IMG/VR virus record: IMGVR_UViG_3300042897_000035
Coordinates: 1 to 30,522 of that record
Reading direction: 5' to 3' (one strand)
Origin: a virus
DNA: 30,522 bases
Shown here in pieces: positions 15,984 through 22,888 of the stretch. Position numbers and translations under genes: made by a program. Numbering within the stretch: the first letter of the stretch is position 1; each line of letters starts with the position of its first letter. The notes under the pieces are model-generated. The model ran no database searches and was not told the origin of the DNA. It saw nothing but the letters and a program-made list of their open reading frames with translations.

Positions 15984-17149
15984 TAGTAAATAAAGTAACT
16001 TCCTTTGTTTGGATTTTCTAAATGTGATGTTGCTGCATATCGCATTGCATCTATTGCGTGATTATAAGCATCTATTGGTTTGTTCATTTTAACTCCTGTT
16101 TTATCTACCATCCAGATATAGTTTCTTAATTCGTTTATTAGATTCTTACTTCTTGATGTGATATATATTTTGTTTTGATTGATTAAATTTAAGCCATATA
16201 AGATACTATCTTTTCCTTTTGATACTGGTAATACATTATGTCCATAACTATTCAATTCAGCTATTGATTTTGGTTCAGCACTATCAGCATAAACAATATC
16301 ATTTACTTCATTTGCCTTTAATAGATTTGATATTTCACTATTCAACAATCCTTTCTTATAAATTACCTCATCAAATATATAAGCATCATTATATTTATAC
16401 ATTGCAACTAAACTCGTAGGGTCATTTGAATAACCAAAATCCATTCCATAACATAATATTCTTGCATCAGTTGGTAAATCTATTTCATTCCAATCTGTAA
16501 TACATACACCTTCTAAACTACCTGTTTGTCCAAGTCCATATACTTGCCACCAATTAGCCCAATATGTAGATGTTAATGCTTTTACTTTTGCTGATTCTAT
16601 TTCTTTTATAATAGTTTCACTTAATGCTTCATTATCTAAATACGTTAATGTAATAAAGTCTACATTATCTTGTGTTAGTATTTCTTTGTCTACCCAAAAT
16701 GCAGAAGCAGGATTATAATCTAACCATATATCACCTGATGTTCTAATTGCCATTTGGTAATAGCTTTCAAAGTCTATATTGTTACATTCATTAACGTATA
16801 ATATGTTTCTTCTTGCTCCTCTTAATTTATCAGGTTGGTCTACAGAAAAGAATTCAATATAACTACCATTAGCAAATGTGTATTTTAAAGTAGACTTATT
16901 AAACTGGTCATCATTATATCTACCTAATGCCATTATAATCTTTAAGAAGTCTTTTAAAGCACCTCTACGTAAATGTGGTATACTTTCAGATACTACACTT
17001 ATTTCAAGCATAGGTTCTTTTATTGCTTTATCAATTAGCAAAGGAAGTATTCCAAAAGTTTTACCAGCTGAAGTACCTCCTCTAATAACTTTAATACGTT
17101 GCTTTAAACGTGATAACTTTCTTATTGCAGTAGTTAATACAAACTCCAT
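15983..17149 (-). CDS. terL: Terminase large subunit
   Basis: 388 residues, a compact terminase motor-nuclease. Walker A RGGTSAGKT at residues 23-31, Walker B ILYVNE at 116-121 with catalytic E121, and the RNase H-like nuclease acidic residues D237 (GMDFGYSNDPT), D289 (YADSAEP) and D367 (HAIDAMRY). It packages concatemeric DNA through the portal using ATP and cuts it. The small subunit lies 12 bases upstream. By length and motif spacing it looks like a complete PBSX/Terminase_3-type enzyme. Confidence in function is high. Confidence 0.95.
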   Translation of the reverse strand: MEFVLTTAIRKLSRLKQRIKVIRGGTSAGKTFGILPLLIDKAIKEPMLEISVVSESIPHLRRGALKDFLKIIMALGRYNDDQFNKSTLKYTFANGSYIEFFSVDQPDKLRGARRNILYVNECNNIDFESYYQMAIRTSGDIWLDYNPASAFWVDKEILTQDNVDFITLTYLDNEALSETIIKEIESAKVKALTSTYWANWWQVYGLGQTGSLEGVCITDWNEIDLPTDARILCYGMDFGYSNDPTSLVAMYKYNDAYIFDEVIYKKGLLNSEISNLLKANEVNDIVYADSAEPKSIAELNSYGHNVLPVSKGKDSILYGLNLINQNKIYITSRSKNLINELRNYIWMVDKTGVKMNKPIDAYNHAIDAMRYAATSHLENPNKGSYFIY

Positions 17150-17160
17150 ATAATAGTGTC

Positions 17161-17418
17161 TTAAATGTCATCAAAATTGATGTTAAAGATAGGTTGCTCA
17201 TTTGTTACTGTAATGTCTTTTGTTTCTCTTGGTTTACCAGCATAGTAATTATAGAATAATTGTGTGAATTTAAAATCACCATTCTCTAATCCTTTTTCTA
17301 ATGCCATAAATGCTATTGGTTCTAATGCTCCAAGTTTTTCAAGTAACTTTACTTCTTCTGCTTTTGATTTACGTCCAGCACTTTTGTTACCACCGTTGTA
17401 TTTTCTTTTATCTTCCAT
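17161..17418 (-). CDS. terS: Putative terminase small subunit
   Basis: 85 residues from the ATG at 17418; a TTG two codons earlier is also open but less likely. Begins MEDKRKYNGGNKSAGRKSKA, a basic DNA-binding N-terminus, followed by helices (EEVKLLEKLGALEPIAFMAL) and a GKP motif (AGKPRET). This matches short small-terminase proteins of Bacteroidota phages, and the gene lies immediately before terL. It would bind the packaging site and recruit TerL. Confidence 0.75.
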   Translation of the reverse strand: MEDKRKYNGGNKSAGRKSKAEEVKLLEKLGALEPIAFMALEKGLENGDFKFTQLFYNYYAGKPRETKDITVTNEQPIFNINFDDI

Positions 17419-17461
17419 AATCAAATAATATCATTATTGAATTAAAAATAAATAAAATCTA

Positions 17462-17668
17462 TTATTGTTTATCTTTAAATCCATTTTTCAATCTCATTAA
17501 ATTATTTGCTCTTTCTTTTATCTGTTTAAATTCAGAATCAGTTTTAACTCTTTCAGATAAACATTTATCACAATATAAATCTTGAGTGTTACCTGTAGTT
17601 ATTATTATACTACATAGATGACAAAGTGTAGCACCTAATCCTCCATTTAATTTATGTATTGGTTTCAT
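17462..17668 (-). CDS. Small zinc-finger-like protein
   Basis: 68 residues with CHLC (16-19) and CDKC (33-36), a two-CxxC zinc ribbon pattern, then a charged helix. Its ATG overlaps the TGA of the upstream 31-residue gene (ATGA). Lies 43 bases before terS. Possibly DNA- or RNA-binding; no named family recognised. Confidence 0.6.
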   Translation of the reverse strand: MKPIHKLNGGLGATLCHLCSIIITTGNTQDLYCDKCLSERVKTDSEFKQIKERANNLMRLKNGFKDKQ

Positions 17669-17760
17669 TCTCCTTGTCCTTTTTTAATTAAATAATACCA
17701 TAGCCAAATTAACTTTGACCTTAAAAACTCATAAGCTAATAATACTAATATATATTTCAT
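17665..17760 (-). CDS. 31-residue membrane peptide
   Basis: ORF MKYILVLLAYEFLRSKLIWL... ending KKGQGE: one strongly hydrophobic span flanked by basic residues, so probably a small inner-membrane peptide. Start and stop both form ATGA overlaps with neighbours (17757..17760 and 17665..17668), which supports translation. Function unknown. Confidence 0.5.
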   Translation of the reverse strand: MKYILVLLAYEFLRSKLIWLWYYLIKKGQGE

Positions 17761-17891
17761 AATCCTTTTGATTGTTTAAATAATTTTAATAGTCTTTCTA
17801 CTTTTGTTATTTCCATATCTTCAAATAACCAGTGGGCAAATTCAATAGCATATTCATCAGCTATTTGTTCTAACTTTTCTTTAGTTGTCAT
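17757..17891 (-). CDS. Small helical protein
   Basis: 44 residues, MTTKEKLEQIADEYAIEFAH..., predicted to be two charged helices. The ATG at 17891 lies inside the upstream gene's last codons and the stop overlaps the next ATG. Part of a chain of tiny, coupled genes between the DnaA-like gene and terminase. Not recognised. Confidence 0.55.
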   Translation of the reverse strand: MTTKEKLEQIADEYAIEFAHWLFEDMEITKVERLLKLFKQSKGL

Positions 17892-18048
17892 CTTCATCAG
17901 TTTTATATTCCCAGAAGTATTCACATTCTAATCCTTCGTTTGGAGGTTTACAAAAGTATGATTGTCTAAACTTACTTGGTTCTGCTTTATATCTATAACA
18001 TATAGAAGATAGTTCACAGTTGTTTCCTGAACACATTGTTATATCCAT
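17881..18048 (-). CDS. Small cysteine-rich protein (CSGNNC...C...C...C)
   Basis: 55 residues beginning MDITMCSGNNCELSSICYRY, with five Cys in the pattern C-x4-C-x5-C-x15-C-x8-C and a Trp/Glu-rich end. I know this MDITMCSGxxC pattern as a common small protein of Bacteroidota phages and prophages. The Cys spacing suggests a metal or Fe-S site; role unknown. It starts one base after the DnaA-like stop codon region, so it is co-transcribed with it. Confidence 0.6.
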   Translation of the reverse strand: MDITMCSGNNCELSSICYRYKAEPSKFRQSYFCKPPNEGLECEYFWEYKTDEDDN

Positions 18049-18049
18049 C

Positions 18050-18598
18050 TTAATTGTTTTTATTATGTTCTATTACTTTCATATTCATATCGTAGATAGC
18101 TTCTAAACGTAGTATCATTACATTGTGGTGTTCTGTATCTTTTGTTTGATTAAGAAGGTTGTTTAACTGTTCTATTATTTTGTATTCGTATGCTGCTTTT
18201 TCAAGTTTATTTATTCTTAAATTAGTTTCTTCTAATTGTATTTCTAATTCAGATACTTTTAAGTTTTTCTTTTTAAGTTCTAATCTTAATTCTTCATTAT
18301 CTTCTGTATTTAATACATTTTGTTCATCTATTTCATTTACTATTATATTTCTTAAACTTCTTAAATCCCTATTAAACTTTTCATACATTGTATAGTTATT
18401 TAAAGAATGTATTACAGTAGCGTGATTCTTATTTACTGATTCAGCTATTTCTTGTAATGTCATTTTAGGTTTAAAATGCTTTACCAAATAAAAATATAAT
18501 GCTCTTGCTTCTATTATATTATGCTTTCTACTATTTTTAGAAACATCTATATCAGTTTCTTTTAATATTATTTCTTTTAATCTTTCTGTTATTTCCAT
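18050..18598 (-). CDS. DnaA domain IV-like DNA-binding protein with coiled coil
   Basis: 182 residues. Residues about 22-82 resemble DnaA domain IV: KHNIIEARALYFYLVKHF, then MTLQEIAESVNKNHATVIHS, where the NHATVIHS segment corresponds to the DHSTVIHA helix-turn-helix signature that reads DnaA boxes. There is no AAA+ domain. Residues about 98-140 are a heptad-rich coiled coil (LRLELKKKNLKVSELEIQLE). It could mark the phage origin, compete with host DnaA, or act as a transcription regulator. The gene lies between the exonuclease and the pre-terminase small genes. Confidence 0.7.
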   Translation of the reverse strand: MEITERLKEIILKETDIDVSKNSRKHNIIEARALYFYLVKHFKPKMTLQEIAESVNKNHATVIHSLNNYTMYEKFNRDLRSLRNIIVNEIDEQNVLNTEDNEELRLELKKKNLKVSELEIQLEETNLRINKLEKAAYEYKIIEQLNNLLNQTKDTEHHNVMILRLEAIYDMNMKVIEHNKNN

Positions 18599-18608
18599 TT
18601 TGTTTTAT

Positions 18609-19385
18609 TTAAAGTACACCTCTTAATACATATTGATTTAAATCTACATCGCTATCTTCTCCGAAGAAGTATTTATAATTATCTATACCTTGTTCAAGTT
18701 TACGTTTGCCTTTCTCATAAAATTCATCTGAACATTCAAATATTCCAATGTCTAAACTTCCTTTATCAATGCATACAAAAACAAATTCATCAACTCCAAA
18801 CATTTCCCTGTATAGATATGCTTGTAAATCATAAGAGTATTTATCTGCTGAATATCTAAATTCATTTAAACCAGTAGTTGTTTTTAAATCAACTATCATA
18901 TTGTCTTTTAATATATCTGCTTTAGCTCTAAATGGTATTCCGTTTATCATTGCTATTTCTGGAATTTCAAATTGTGCTTTAGACATATAGTGTACTGCTT
19001 CATCATTTCTTAAAATTGCATCAGCTAATCTTTCTGCTGCTTTAATCTCATTTGTAGTGTAAACTTCTTTACCTTCTGCTTTTGCTTCTTTGTATGCTTT
19101 TCCTGCTTTAGTTGCTACATCTACAATAGTTAATTCATCTATTTTATGTGGTTCTAAAATCATTGTATGGAATAGTTTACCATCTCTTAAGGGTTGTGTT
19201 TCACTTTGTCCGTACTTTGTAACGTACTTATACGTTTTAGGACTTGATAGCACCATTTTAAGACTTGAACTGCTTAAAGCTTGTTTACCAAGATAACCGT
19301 AATAGAATGTATCATCATACATATTATCAATCAGTTCTTGCTTATCCCAAATTTTGTTATCGAATGTTTTAATTTTTGTTTCCAT
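18609..19385 (-). CDS. PD-(D/E)XK exonuclease (RecE/YqaJ-type, DUF3799-like)
   Basis: 258 residues. SSSSLKMVLSSPKTYKYV and RDGKLFHTMILEP match the front end of RecE/exonuclease VIII-like proteins; the catalytic core is FRAKADIL (D157) and IVDLKTT (D166, K168), with a DLQAYLY helix (Q188) that completes the motif. Such 5'-3' exonucleases resect dsDNA to feed a single-strand annealing protein; here an ERF protein is encoded at 24764..25318, a likely partner although not adjacent. Overlaps the preceding gene by 17 bases. Confidence 0.8.
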   Translation of the reverse strand: METKIKTFDNKIWDKQELIDNMYDDTFYYGYLGKQALSSSSLKMVLSSPKTYKYVTKYGQSETQPLRDGKLFHTMILEPHKIDELTIVDVATKAGKAYKEAKAEGKEVYTTNEIKAAERLADAILRNDEAVHYMSKAQFEIPEIAMINGIPFRAKADILKDNMIVDLKTTTGLNEFRYSADKYSYDLQAYLYREMFGVDEFVFVCIDKGSLDIGIFECSDEFYEKGKRKLEQGIDNYKYFFGEDSDVDLNQYVLRGVL

Positions 19386-19572
19386 TGTTTATTATTAGTT
19401 TTAGTATGTAATCGTATGTTTCTAATTCTCTTTCTGTACTATCAATCATTATCTTTAAATGTTCATCAGATGTTAAACTTTGTCCAGACATTAGTTCACC
19501 AAGGTATTGAAACAATTCTCTATCTAACACCTGTACTTTAGATTGTATTGTAAAGTATGCAGCTTCATTCAT
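19369..19572 (-). CDS. Small helical protein of unknown function
   Basis: 67 residues, begins MNEAAYFTIQSKVQVLDREL, all helix by appearance. ATG overlaps the upstream stop by 4 bases and its 3' end overlaps the exonuclease start by 17 bases, so it is made with the exonuclease. Could be an accessory protein of that enzyme; nothing in the sequence names it. Confidence 0.6.
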   Translation of the reverse strand: MNEAAYFTIQSKVQVLDRELFQYLGELMSGQSLTSDEHLKIMIDSTERELETYDYILKLIINNGNKN

Positions 19573-19775
19573 ATTCTTATATTATCTAAATTACTCATTG
19601 TTTCATCATAATTCAATACGTCTCTAATTTGTTGTGCATAAGCTTCTGATTCATTCCAATCTTTTACTAATGCTTCAGCAATCAATTCTAACTGTTTACG
19701 TACATAAAAGTTTTCAGTTGTTTCTAAAATAGAAATGCAAGTTTCTAATTTGAATAAAATTTGTAGTTTGTCCAT
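19569..19775 (-). CDS. Small helical protein, first gene of the exonuclease unit
   Basis: 68 residues, MDKLQILFKLETCISILETT..., two or three helices. ATG at 19775 is preceded by AAAAAACAAACAAA, the recurrent early leader, and by a TACATTTG box at 19803-19810, so it opens the transcript that runs through exonuclease, DnaA-like gene and probably terminase. Not recognised. Confidence 0.65.
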   Translation of the reverse strand: MDKLQILFKLETCISILETTENFYVRKQLELIAEALVKDWNESEAYAQQIRDVLNYDETMSNLDNIRI

Positions 19776-19802
19776 TTTGTTTGTTTTTTAAATTGTTATA
19801 AG

Positions 19803-19834
19803 CAAATGTAAACATTATTTGTTTATAAAAAACA
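19803..19834 (-). promoter_or_regulatory. Bacteroidota-type promoter for the exonuclease/DnaA-like unit
   Basis: On the minus strand the -7 box is TACATTTG (19810-19803), fitting TAnnTTTG; the -33 region is only T-rich. It lies 28 bases before the ATG at 19775 and directly after a terminator, the normal order for a unit boundary. The GTTAAA element lies 24 bases upstream of the box. Confidence 0.6.
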
Positions 19835-19854
19835 TTTTAACAAAAAATTAACAT
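19835..19854 (-). promoter_or_regulatory. Upstream element with two GTTAA sites, copy 2 (diverged)
   Basis: Plus-strand TTTTAACAAAAAATTAACAT, two changes from the copies at 15758 and 26351. The GTTAAA and GTTAAT half-sites keep the 11-base spacing. The gap to the -7 box is 24 bases, about one helical turn less than at the other two promoters. Confidence 0.5.
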
Positions 19855-19879
19855 AAAAAAAACAATCATTTCTGATTGC
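19855..19879 (-). terminator. Intrinsic terminator with GAAA tetraloop
   Basis: On the minus strand: CAATCA, loop GAAA, TGATTG, then eight T (19862-19855). The hairpin contains the stop codon of the 45-residue gene, so translation of that gene would run into it. It separates the upstream small-gene cluster from the exonuclease unit. Confidence 0.8.
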
Positions 19880-20003
19880 TTAATTTTAAATTAATAATTT
19901 TTCTATATATTTCATTAACTCTTTCGGAGTTTAATCCTCTATTATAATTGAATTTCATTATACGTTGGATTCTTTGTAATGCTGATTGTTTACTTCGTGT
20001 CAT
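19866..20003 (-). CDS. Small basic protein ending in a terminator hairpin
   Basis: 45 residues, MTRSKQSALQRIQRIMKFNY..., with many Arg and Lys; probably one or two helices able to contact nucleic acid. ATG lies 14 bases inside the upstream gene. Its TGA lies in the hairpin stem of the terminator at 19855..19879, so a ribosome at the stop could melt the hairpin, which would link translation to termination. Confidence 0.55.
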   Translation of the reverse strand: MTRSKQSALQRIQRIMKFNYNRGLNSERVNEIYRKIINLKLSNQK

Positions 20004-20178
20004 ATTGTTTTAATTTTTCTAAATATAATATCATATCCATTGCTTCTTGTTGTGCGTGATTTAGCCATTCTAAACGTGTTAAATCTGTTCTATCTAATGT
20101 AGTACCATATTTATTAATTCCTACGTTAGAACGGTCTTTAAATTGTTCTATTACTGATTCTACTATACTATCTTTCAT
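19990..20178 (-). CDS. Small conserved phage protein (MazG-like helix)
   Basis: 62 residues. The text GINKYGTTLDRTDLTRLEWL followed by NHAQQEAMDMILYLEKL is a pattern I know from short proteins in many phages, where a KYG.TL..xDL..xEWL..A..EAMD motif recalls the metal-binding helices of all-alpha NTP pyrophosphohydrolases (MazG-like). It is too short for a full enzyme on its own but could form a dimer. Overlaps both neighbours (4 and 14 bases). Confidence 0.6.
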   Translation of the reverse strand: MKDSIVESVIEQFKDRSNVGINKYGTTLDRTDLTRLEWLNHAQQEAMDMILYLEKLKQYDTK

Positions 20179-20438
20179 TTACTAAATCTTTTAGAATGTT
20201 GTGTGTATAATTCCATAACCTTTTTAGATGCTTCATATTCTGTAAATTCTATTTTTGTTTTATCTATTTCAAAAGTATATATCTTTAAGTTATCTGATAT
20301 TTGAAACTTAATAACGTGATACATTTTTGTGTTCTGTATTGGTTGTATAACATAAGCTAAATCATTATTCCAGCACAATCTCATTGCTTGTATTTCAGTT
20401 TCCTTTGGAGAATACTTTTCTGATTGCTTTTTAGCCAT
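20175..20438 (-). CDS. Unknown protein of the early small-gene cluster
   Basis: 87 residues from the ATG at 20438 (MAKKQSEKYSPKETEIQAMR); another ATG three codons earlier at 20447 is possible. I prefer 20438 because it makes the short overlap with the upstream stop typical here. Strand-rich centre (MYHVIKFQISDNLKIYTFEI) with helices at both ends. No family recognised. Confidence 0.6.
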   Translation of the reverse strand: MAKKQSEKYSPKETEIQAMRLCWNNDLAYVIQPIQNTKMYHVIKFQISDNLKIYTFEIDKTKIEFTEYEASKKVMELYTQHSKRFSK

Positions 20439-20598
20439 TTGTAACATCCTTTTTAAATATTGATTTTAATATTACAGGTGACCAAGTTTGTGTTAAACAT
20501 AAATTATAAAGCATTTGCCCTAATTCATCAATATCAATATCATCATTTTCTGTTTCTATTGTCGATGTTTTTCCATAAGATGTGTATGTTAATTTCAT
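20431..20598 (-). CDS. Small acidic protein of unknown function
   Basis: 55 residues, MKLTYTSYGKTSTIETENDD..., with an acidic DDIDIDELG stretch. The ATG shares a base with the upstream stop (TAATG) and the stop overlaps the next gene by 8 bases. It fills the 150-base gap between its neighbours exactly, which supports it. Not recognised. Confidence 0.55.
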   Translation of the reverse strand: MKLTYTSYGKTSTIETENDDIDIDELGQMLYNLCLTQTWSPVILKSIFKKDVTNG

Positions 20599-20954
20599 TA
20601 GTCTAATTTTAAAAATTCTGTTTCTCCATATTCTTTAAACCATTCAGCGTTTTCTTTGTATTTGTCTATTACTGCATTTATAAATACTAATTCATCTAAT
20701 GTACTTGTTTGCAATTTAGAAACTATTTCTTCTATATTTCTTAATATATTAGTTGTTGTTTCAGGGTCTGTATTGTAAATTATTTTAAATTCGTTTCTTA
20801 CTATTTCTTCCAAGTCTTTATTTAAACTATTTATCTTGTGTTTAATTTGTTGCTTGTATTGTTGTGTAAAAAATAAATTTTCATTTGATTCAAGTAATAA
20901 CTGACTTAATATTACTGATTTTAAATACTCTTGTTGTATTGCGTTTACTTCCAT
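20598..20954 (-). CDS. Helical protein of unknown function
   Basis: 118 residues, nearly all helix with coiled-coil potential (QQYKQQIKHKINSLNKDLEE), and a C-terminal EWFKEYGETEFLKLD. Starts 10 bases inside the preceding PD-(D/E)XK-like gene. No family recognised; no signal or membrane segment. Confidence 0.6.
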   Translation of the reverse strand: MEVNAIQQEYLKSVILSQLLLESNENLFFTQQYKQQIKHKINSLNKDLEEIVRNEFKIIYNTDPETTTNILRNIEEIVSKLQTSTLDELVFINAVIDKYKENAEWFKEYGETEFLKLD

Positions 20955-21340
20955 TGTTTTGCTTTTGTTAGTTCTAAATATGCTACTTCTTTTTCTATTC
21001 TTTTTGTGTTGTAAAATTGTGTTGTTGCAGGGTTTTTATTATTAGTTTCCCATTCTGGAATAATTAGATTTAAGTTAAAACTGTATATTCCTTTTGGAGT
21101 TGAGTTAAAATACATTGGTGTGTCTAAATGCTTTTCACATTCTTGTTTCATTGCATCGTACTTTTTCTTTTCAAGTAGTAAAGTATTGTAATGTGTTTTT
21201 CTGCACTTTAATTCCAATCTATGTCCTTTGATGGGACTGTAACAATCCCATCTTGACATTTGATTTTTAGCTTTAACTAAATCAGGATATACATTTTCTT
21301 TTAACCAATTAAATAAATCAACTTCTGACCAATTATTCAT
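20945..21340 (-). CDS. Putative PD-(D/E)XK nuclease-like protein
   Basis: 131 residues. WDCYSP (D32) followed by HRLELKCRKTHYN (E43, K45) and LLEKKKYDAM gives the D...ExK plus downstream Lys/Tyr helix of small PD-(D/E)XK nucleases such as resolvases and repair nucleases; a NLNLIIPEWE strand follows. The sequence begins NNWSEVDLFNWLKENVYPDL. It may trim or resolve recombination intermediates in this polymerase-less replication set. The assignment rests on the motif alone. Confidence 0.55.
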   Translation of the reverse strand: MNNWSEVDLFNWLKENVYPDLVKAKNQMSRWDCYSPIKGHRLELKCRKTHYNTLLLEKKKYDAMKQECEKHLDTPMYFNSTPKGIYSFNLNLIIPEWETNNKNPATTQFYNTKRIEKEVAYLELTKAKQWK

Positions 21341-21710
21341 TTATTTTATATTCGTTGTAAACTCGTCTTAATTCATCAAGTTTACCTTTCCAACAACTTG
21401 CACAAGAACTTATCTGTAAACGATAGTTGAATACGTTAAAATAGATGTCTGAAATCTCTTGTTGTTCTATTGCAGTTAATGTAGTTTGTTGAGCAGATAA
21501 ATACTTTGTAAGTTTAGTATAATCTGATTCGTTTAAACAGTTTATATTTCTGTTGTAAGGAAATAAATTATTTAACTTTTCTTTTCTTTCATCGCAGCCA
21601 CAATCTATGCCTGTTGCTTCGCTAAACATTTCAACTACTTTTTTAATTCCTGTTGCTTCGGTTAGTTTTTCAATTGAATCTCCTAATCCTTTACTCTTCT
21701 GTTTCGCCAT
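21333..21710 (-). CDS. Conserved Cys-containing Bacteroidota phage protein
   Basis: 125 residues. The opening GLGDSIEKLTEATGIKKVVE followed by TGIDCGCDERKEKLN is a pattern I have seen repeatedly in Bacteroidota phages; the later CASC motif gives four Cys (CGC + CxxC) that could bind zinc. ATG overlaps the stop of the 50-residue upstream gene by 20 bases. Role unknown. Confidence 0.65.
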   Translation of the reverse strand: MAKQKSKGLGDSIEKLTEATGIKKVVEMFSEATGIDCGCDERKEKLNNLFPYNRNINCLNESDYTKLTKYLSAQQTTLTAIEQQEISDIYFNVFNYRLQISSCASCWKGKLDELRRVYNEYKINE

Positions 21711-21843
21711 TTTCTTCTTCTTTTGGTGTTAATAATCTAACTGCTGCTAAAACTACTTCAGCATCTGTTAACGATAAAATTCCTTTTGCTTGTGCTAAAT
21801 TAGCTACCTGAAGCAAAACATTAATTGCATTTTTTTCTTCCAT
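21691..21843 (-). CDS. Small conserved helical protein
   Basis: 50 residues, MEEKNAINVLLQVANLAQAK..., ending in an acidic tail (KEEENGETEE). Resembles short proteins next to the CGC-motif gene in other Bacteroidota phages. The ORF fills the space between the sigma factor stop (21860) and the next gene, overlapping the latter by 20 bases. Function unknown. Confidence 0.6.
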   Translation of the reverse strand: MEEKNAINVLLQVANLAQAKGILSLTDAEVVLAAVRLLTPKEEENGETEE

Positions 21844-21859
21844 TTTTAATTTACTTTAA

Positions 21860-22402
21860 TTAATATATTTGATTGTAATCATTGTTAATGTAATCCTGAT
21901 AATCTTTCTGAAATTTAGTACTTAATATTTCCTTGTAATTTTTAATTGAATGGAATATAGATATTAAACTTATATTAGTTTCACTTGAAATATCTCTCAT
22001 ACTCATATCTGTATCTCTATAAAGCTTAAACAATTTACGGTCATACCAATGCCAATTTTCTAATTCATCATCAATTAACATACATATATCATTATATGCT
22101 TTATGTTCTTCTATGTTTGAATCATCAAATAATTCCCAACATCCATCAATAGGTACTTTTGTTACTTTTTTCTTTTTGTTGTAAAACTGATAATATAATG
22201 ATTTTAATGTGAAAAACATATATCCTTTTCTGACTTTACCATTTGCATCAATTAGTTTAGAAGCATCAGCATATTTTATCAATGCTATATAACTTTCCTG
22301 TACTATATCTTCAGCGTAATCATACTCTCCAAATTTATGAATTATTTCAATCCATTCTTTGTGGTGTTTTGCTACATTCTCCAACCATTTGAAGTCGTCC
22401 AT
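21860..22402 (-). CDS. Phage sigma-70-like factor
   Basis: 180 residues. YDYAEDIVQESYIALIKYAD (residues about 27-46) matches sigma region 2, with the DIVQESY core expected for core polymerase binding; the C-terminal RKLFKLYRDTDMSMRDIS (near 122-139) and the following ETNISLISIFHSIKNYKEIL match the region 4 helix-turn-helix that reads the -35 box. Length fits an ECF-type factor. I infer that it redirects host RNA polymerase to late phage promoters. It overlaps a small membrane-protein gene at its start by 31 bases. Confidence 0.75.
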   Translation of the reverse strand: MDDFKWLENVAKHHKEWIEIIHKFGEYDYAEDIVQESYIALIKYADASKLIDANGKVRKGYMFFTLKSLYYQFYNKKKKVTKVPIDGCWELFDDSNIEEHKAYNDICMLIDDELENWHWYDRKLFKLYRDTDMSMRDISSETNISLISIFHSIKNYKEILSTKFQKDYQDYINNDYNQIY

Positions 22403-22590
22403 ATAAATGAAAATGAAATTACTAAAATTAAAACTTGTACAGTGTGTTCTGTTTCGTCATCAAATTCATCGTCATTATATAATGCACCGAGCATTACACC
22501 TTTAATTGGATTTATAATTATATCACAATCGTAGAATTGTGCTATTATAAATGCAGTACATAAAATAAAACCTAAAGTTAATGTTATCAT
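22372..22590 (-). CDS. Small two-helix membrane protein
   Basis: 72 residues with hydrophobic spans near residues 2-18 (ITLTLGFILCTAFIIAQF) and 50-65 (VQVLILVISFSFIWTT), joined by an acidic loop (NDDEFDDETEH). Probably an inner-membrane protein; a role in superinfection exclusion is possible but only by analogy. Overlaps the sigma factor start. Confidence 0.55.
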   Translation of the reverse strand: MITLTLGFILCTAFIIAQFYDCDIIINPIKGVMLGALYNDDEFDDETEHTVQVLILVISFSFIWTTSNGWRM

Positions 22591-22591
22591 A

Positions 22592-22888
22592 TTAAAATAA
22601 TTTTGCGTTTACTTTTGCTGTTTTCTTTTCAGATATTACTTCTTTTAATTGAATTGAAAAATCAATATGCGTTAATTCAGAATCAACTTCTAATAGTTCC
22701 TCAATACAATCAGCTATGGGTGTTAAATTATACCTTGCTTCCATATCTGTTAATTCTTGTAAATATACAAGTTTTTCTTTTAAATCTTTAAAGAAACTTA
22801 TTAACATTTTATTGTCTGAATGATAAAGTAACATTCTTTCTGTTGAAACTTGTAATTCTTCTAAATGATTTTTTATTGTTGTTTTCAA
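22592..22888 (-). CDS. Helical protein coupled to the RepA-like ATPase
   Basis: 98 residues. The reading frame starts with TTG at 22888 that overlaps the TGA of the ATPase gene (TTGA), copying the usual ATGA arrangement; the next ATG would remove 18 residues. All-helical, with ARYNLTPIADCIEELLEVDS in the middle. Not recognised; may be an accessory to the ATPase. Confidence 0.55.
   Translation of the reverse strand: MKTTIKNHLEELQVSTERMLLYHSDNKMLISFFKDLKEKLVYLQELTDMEARYNLTPIADCIEELLEVDSELTHIDFSIQLKEVISEKKTAKVNAKLF

Noticed and set aside
17710-17717. Plus-strand TAACTTTG promoter-like box
   Set aside because: No TTG at 17-23 bases upstream and it lies within coding sequence; probably chance.
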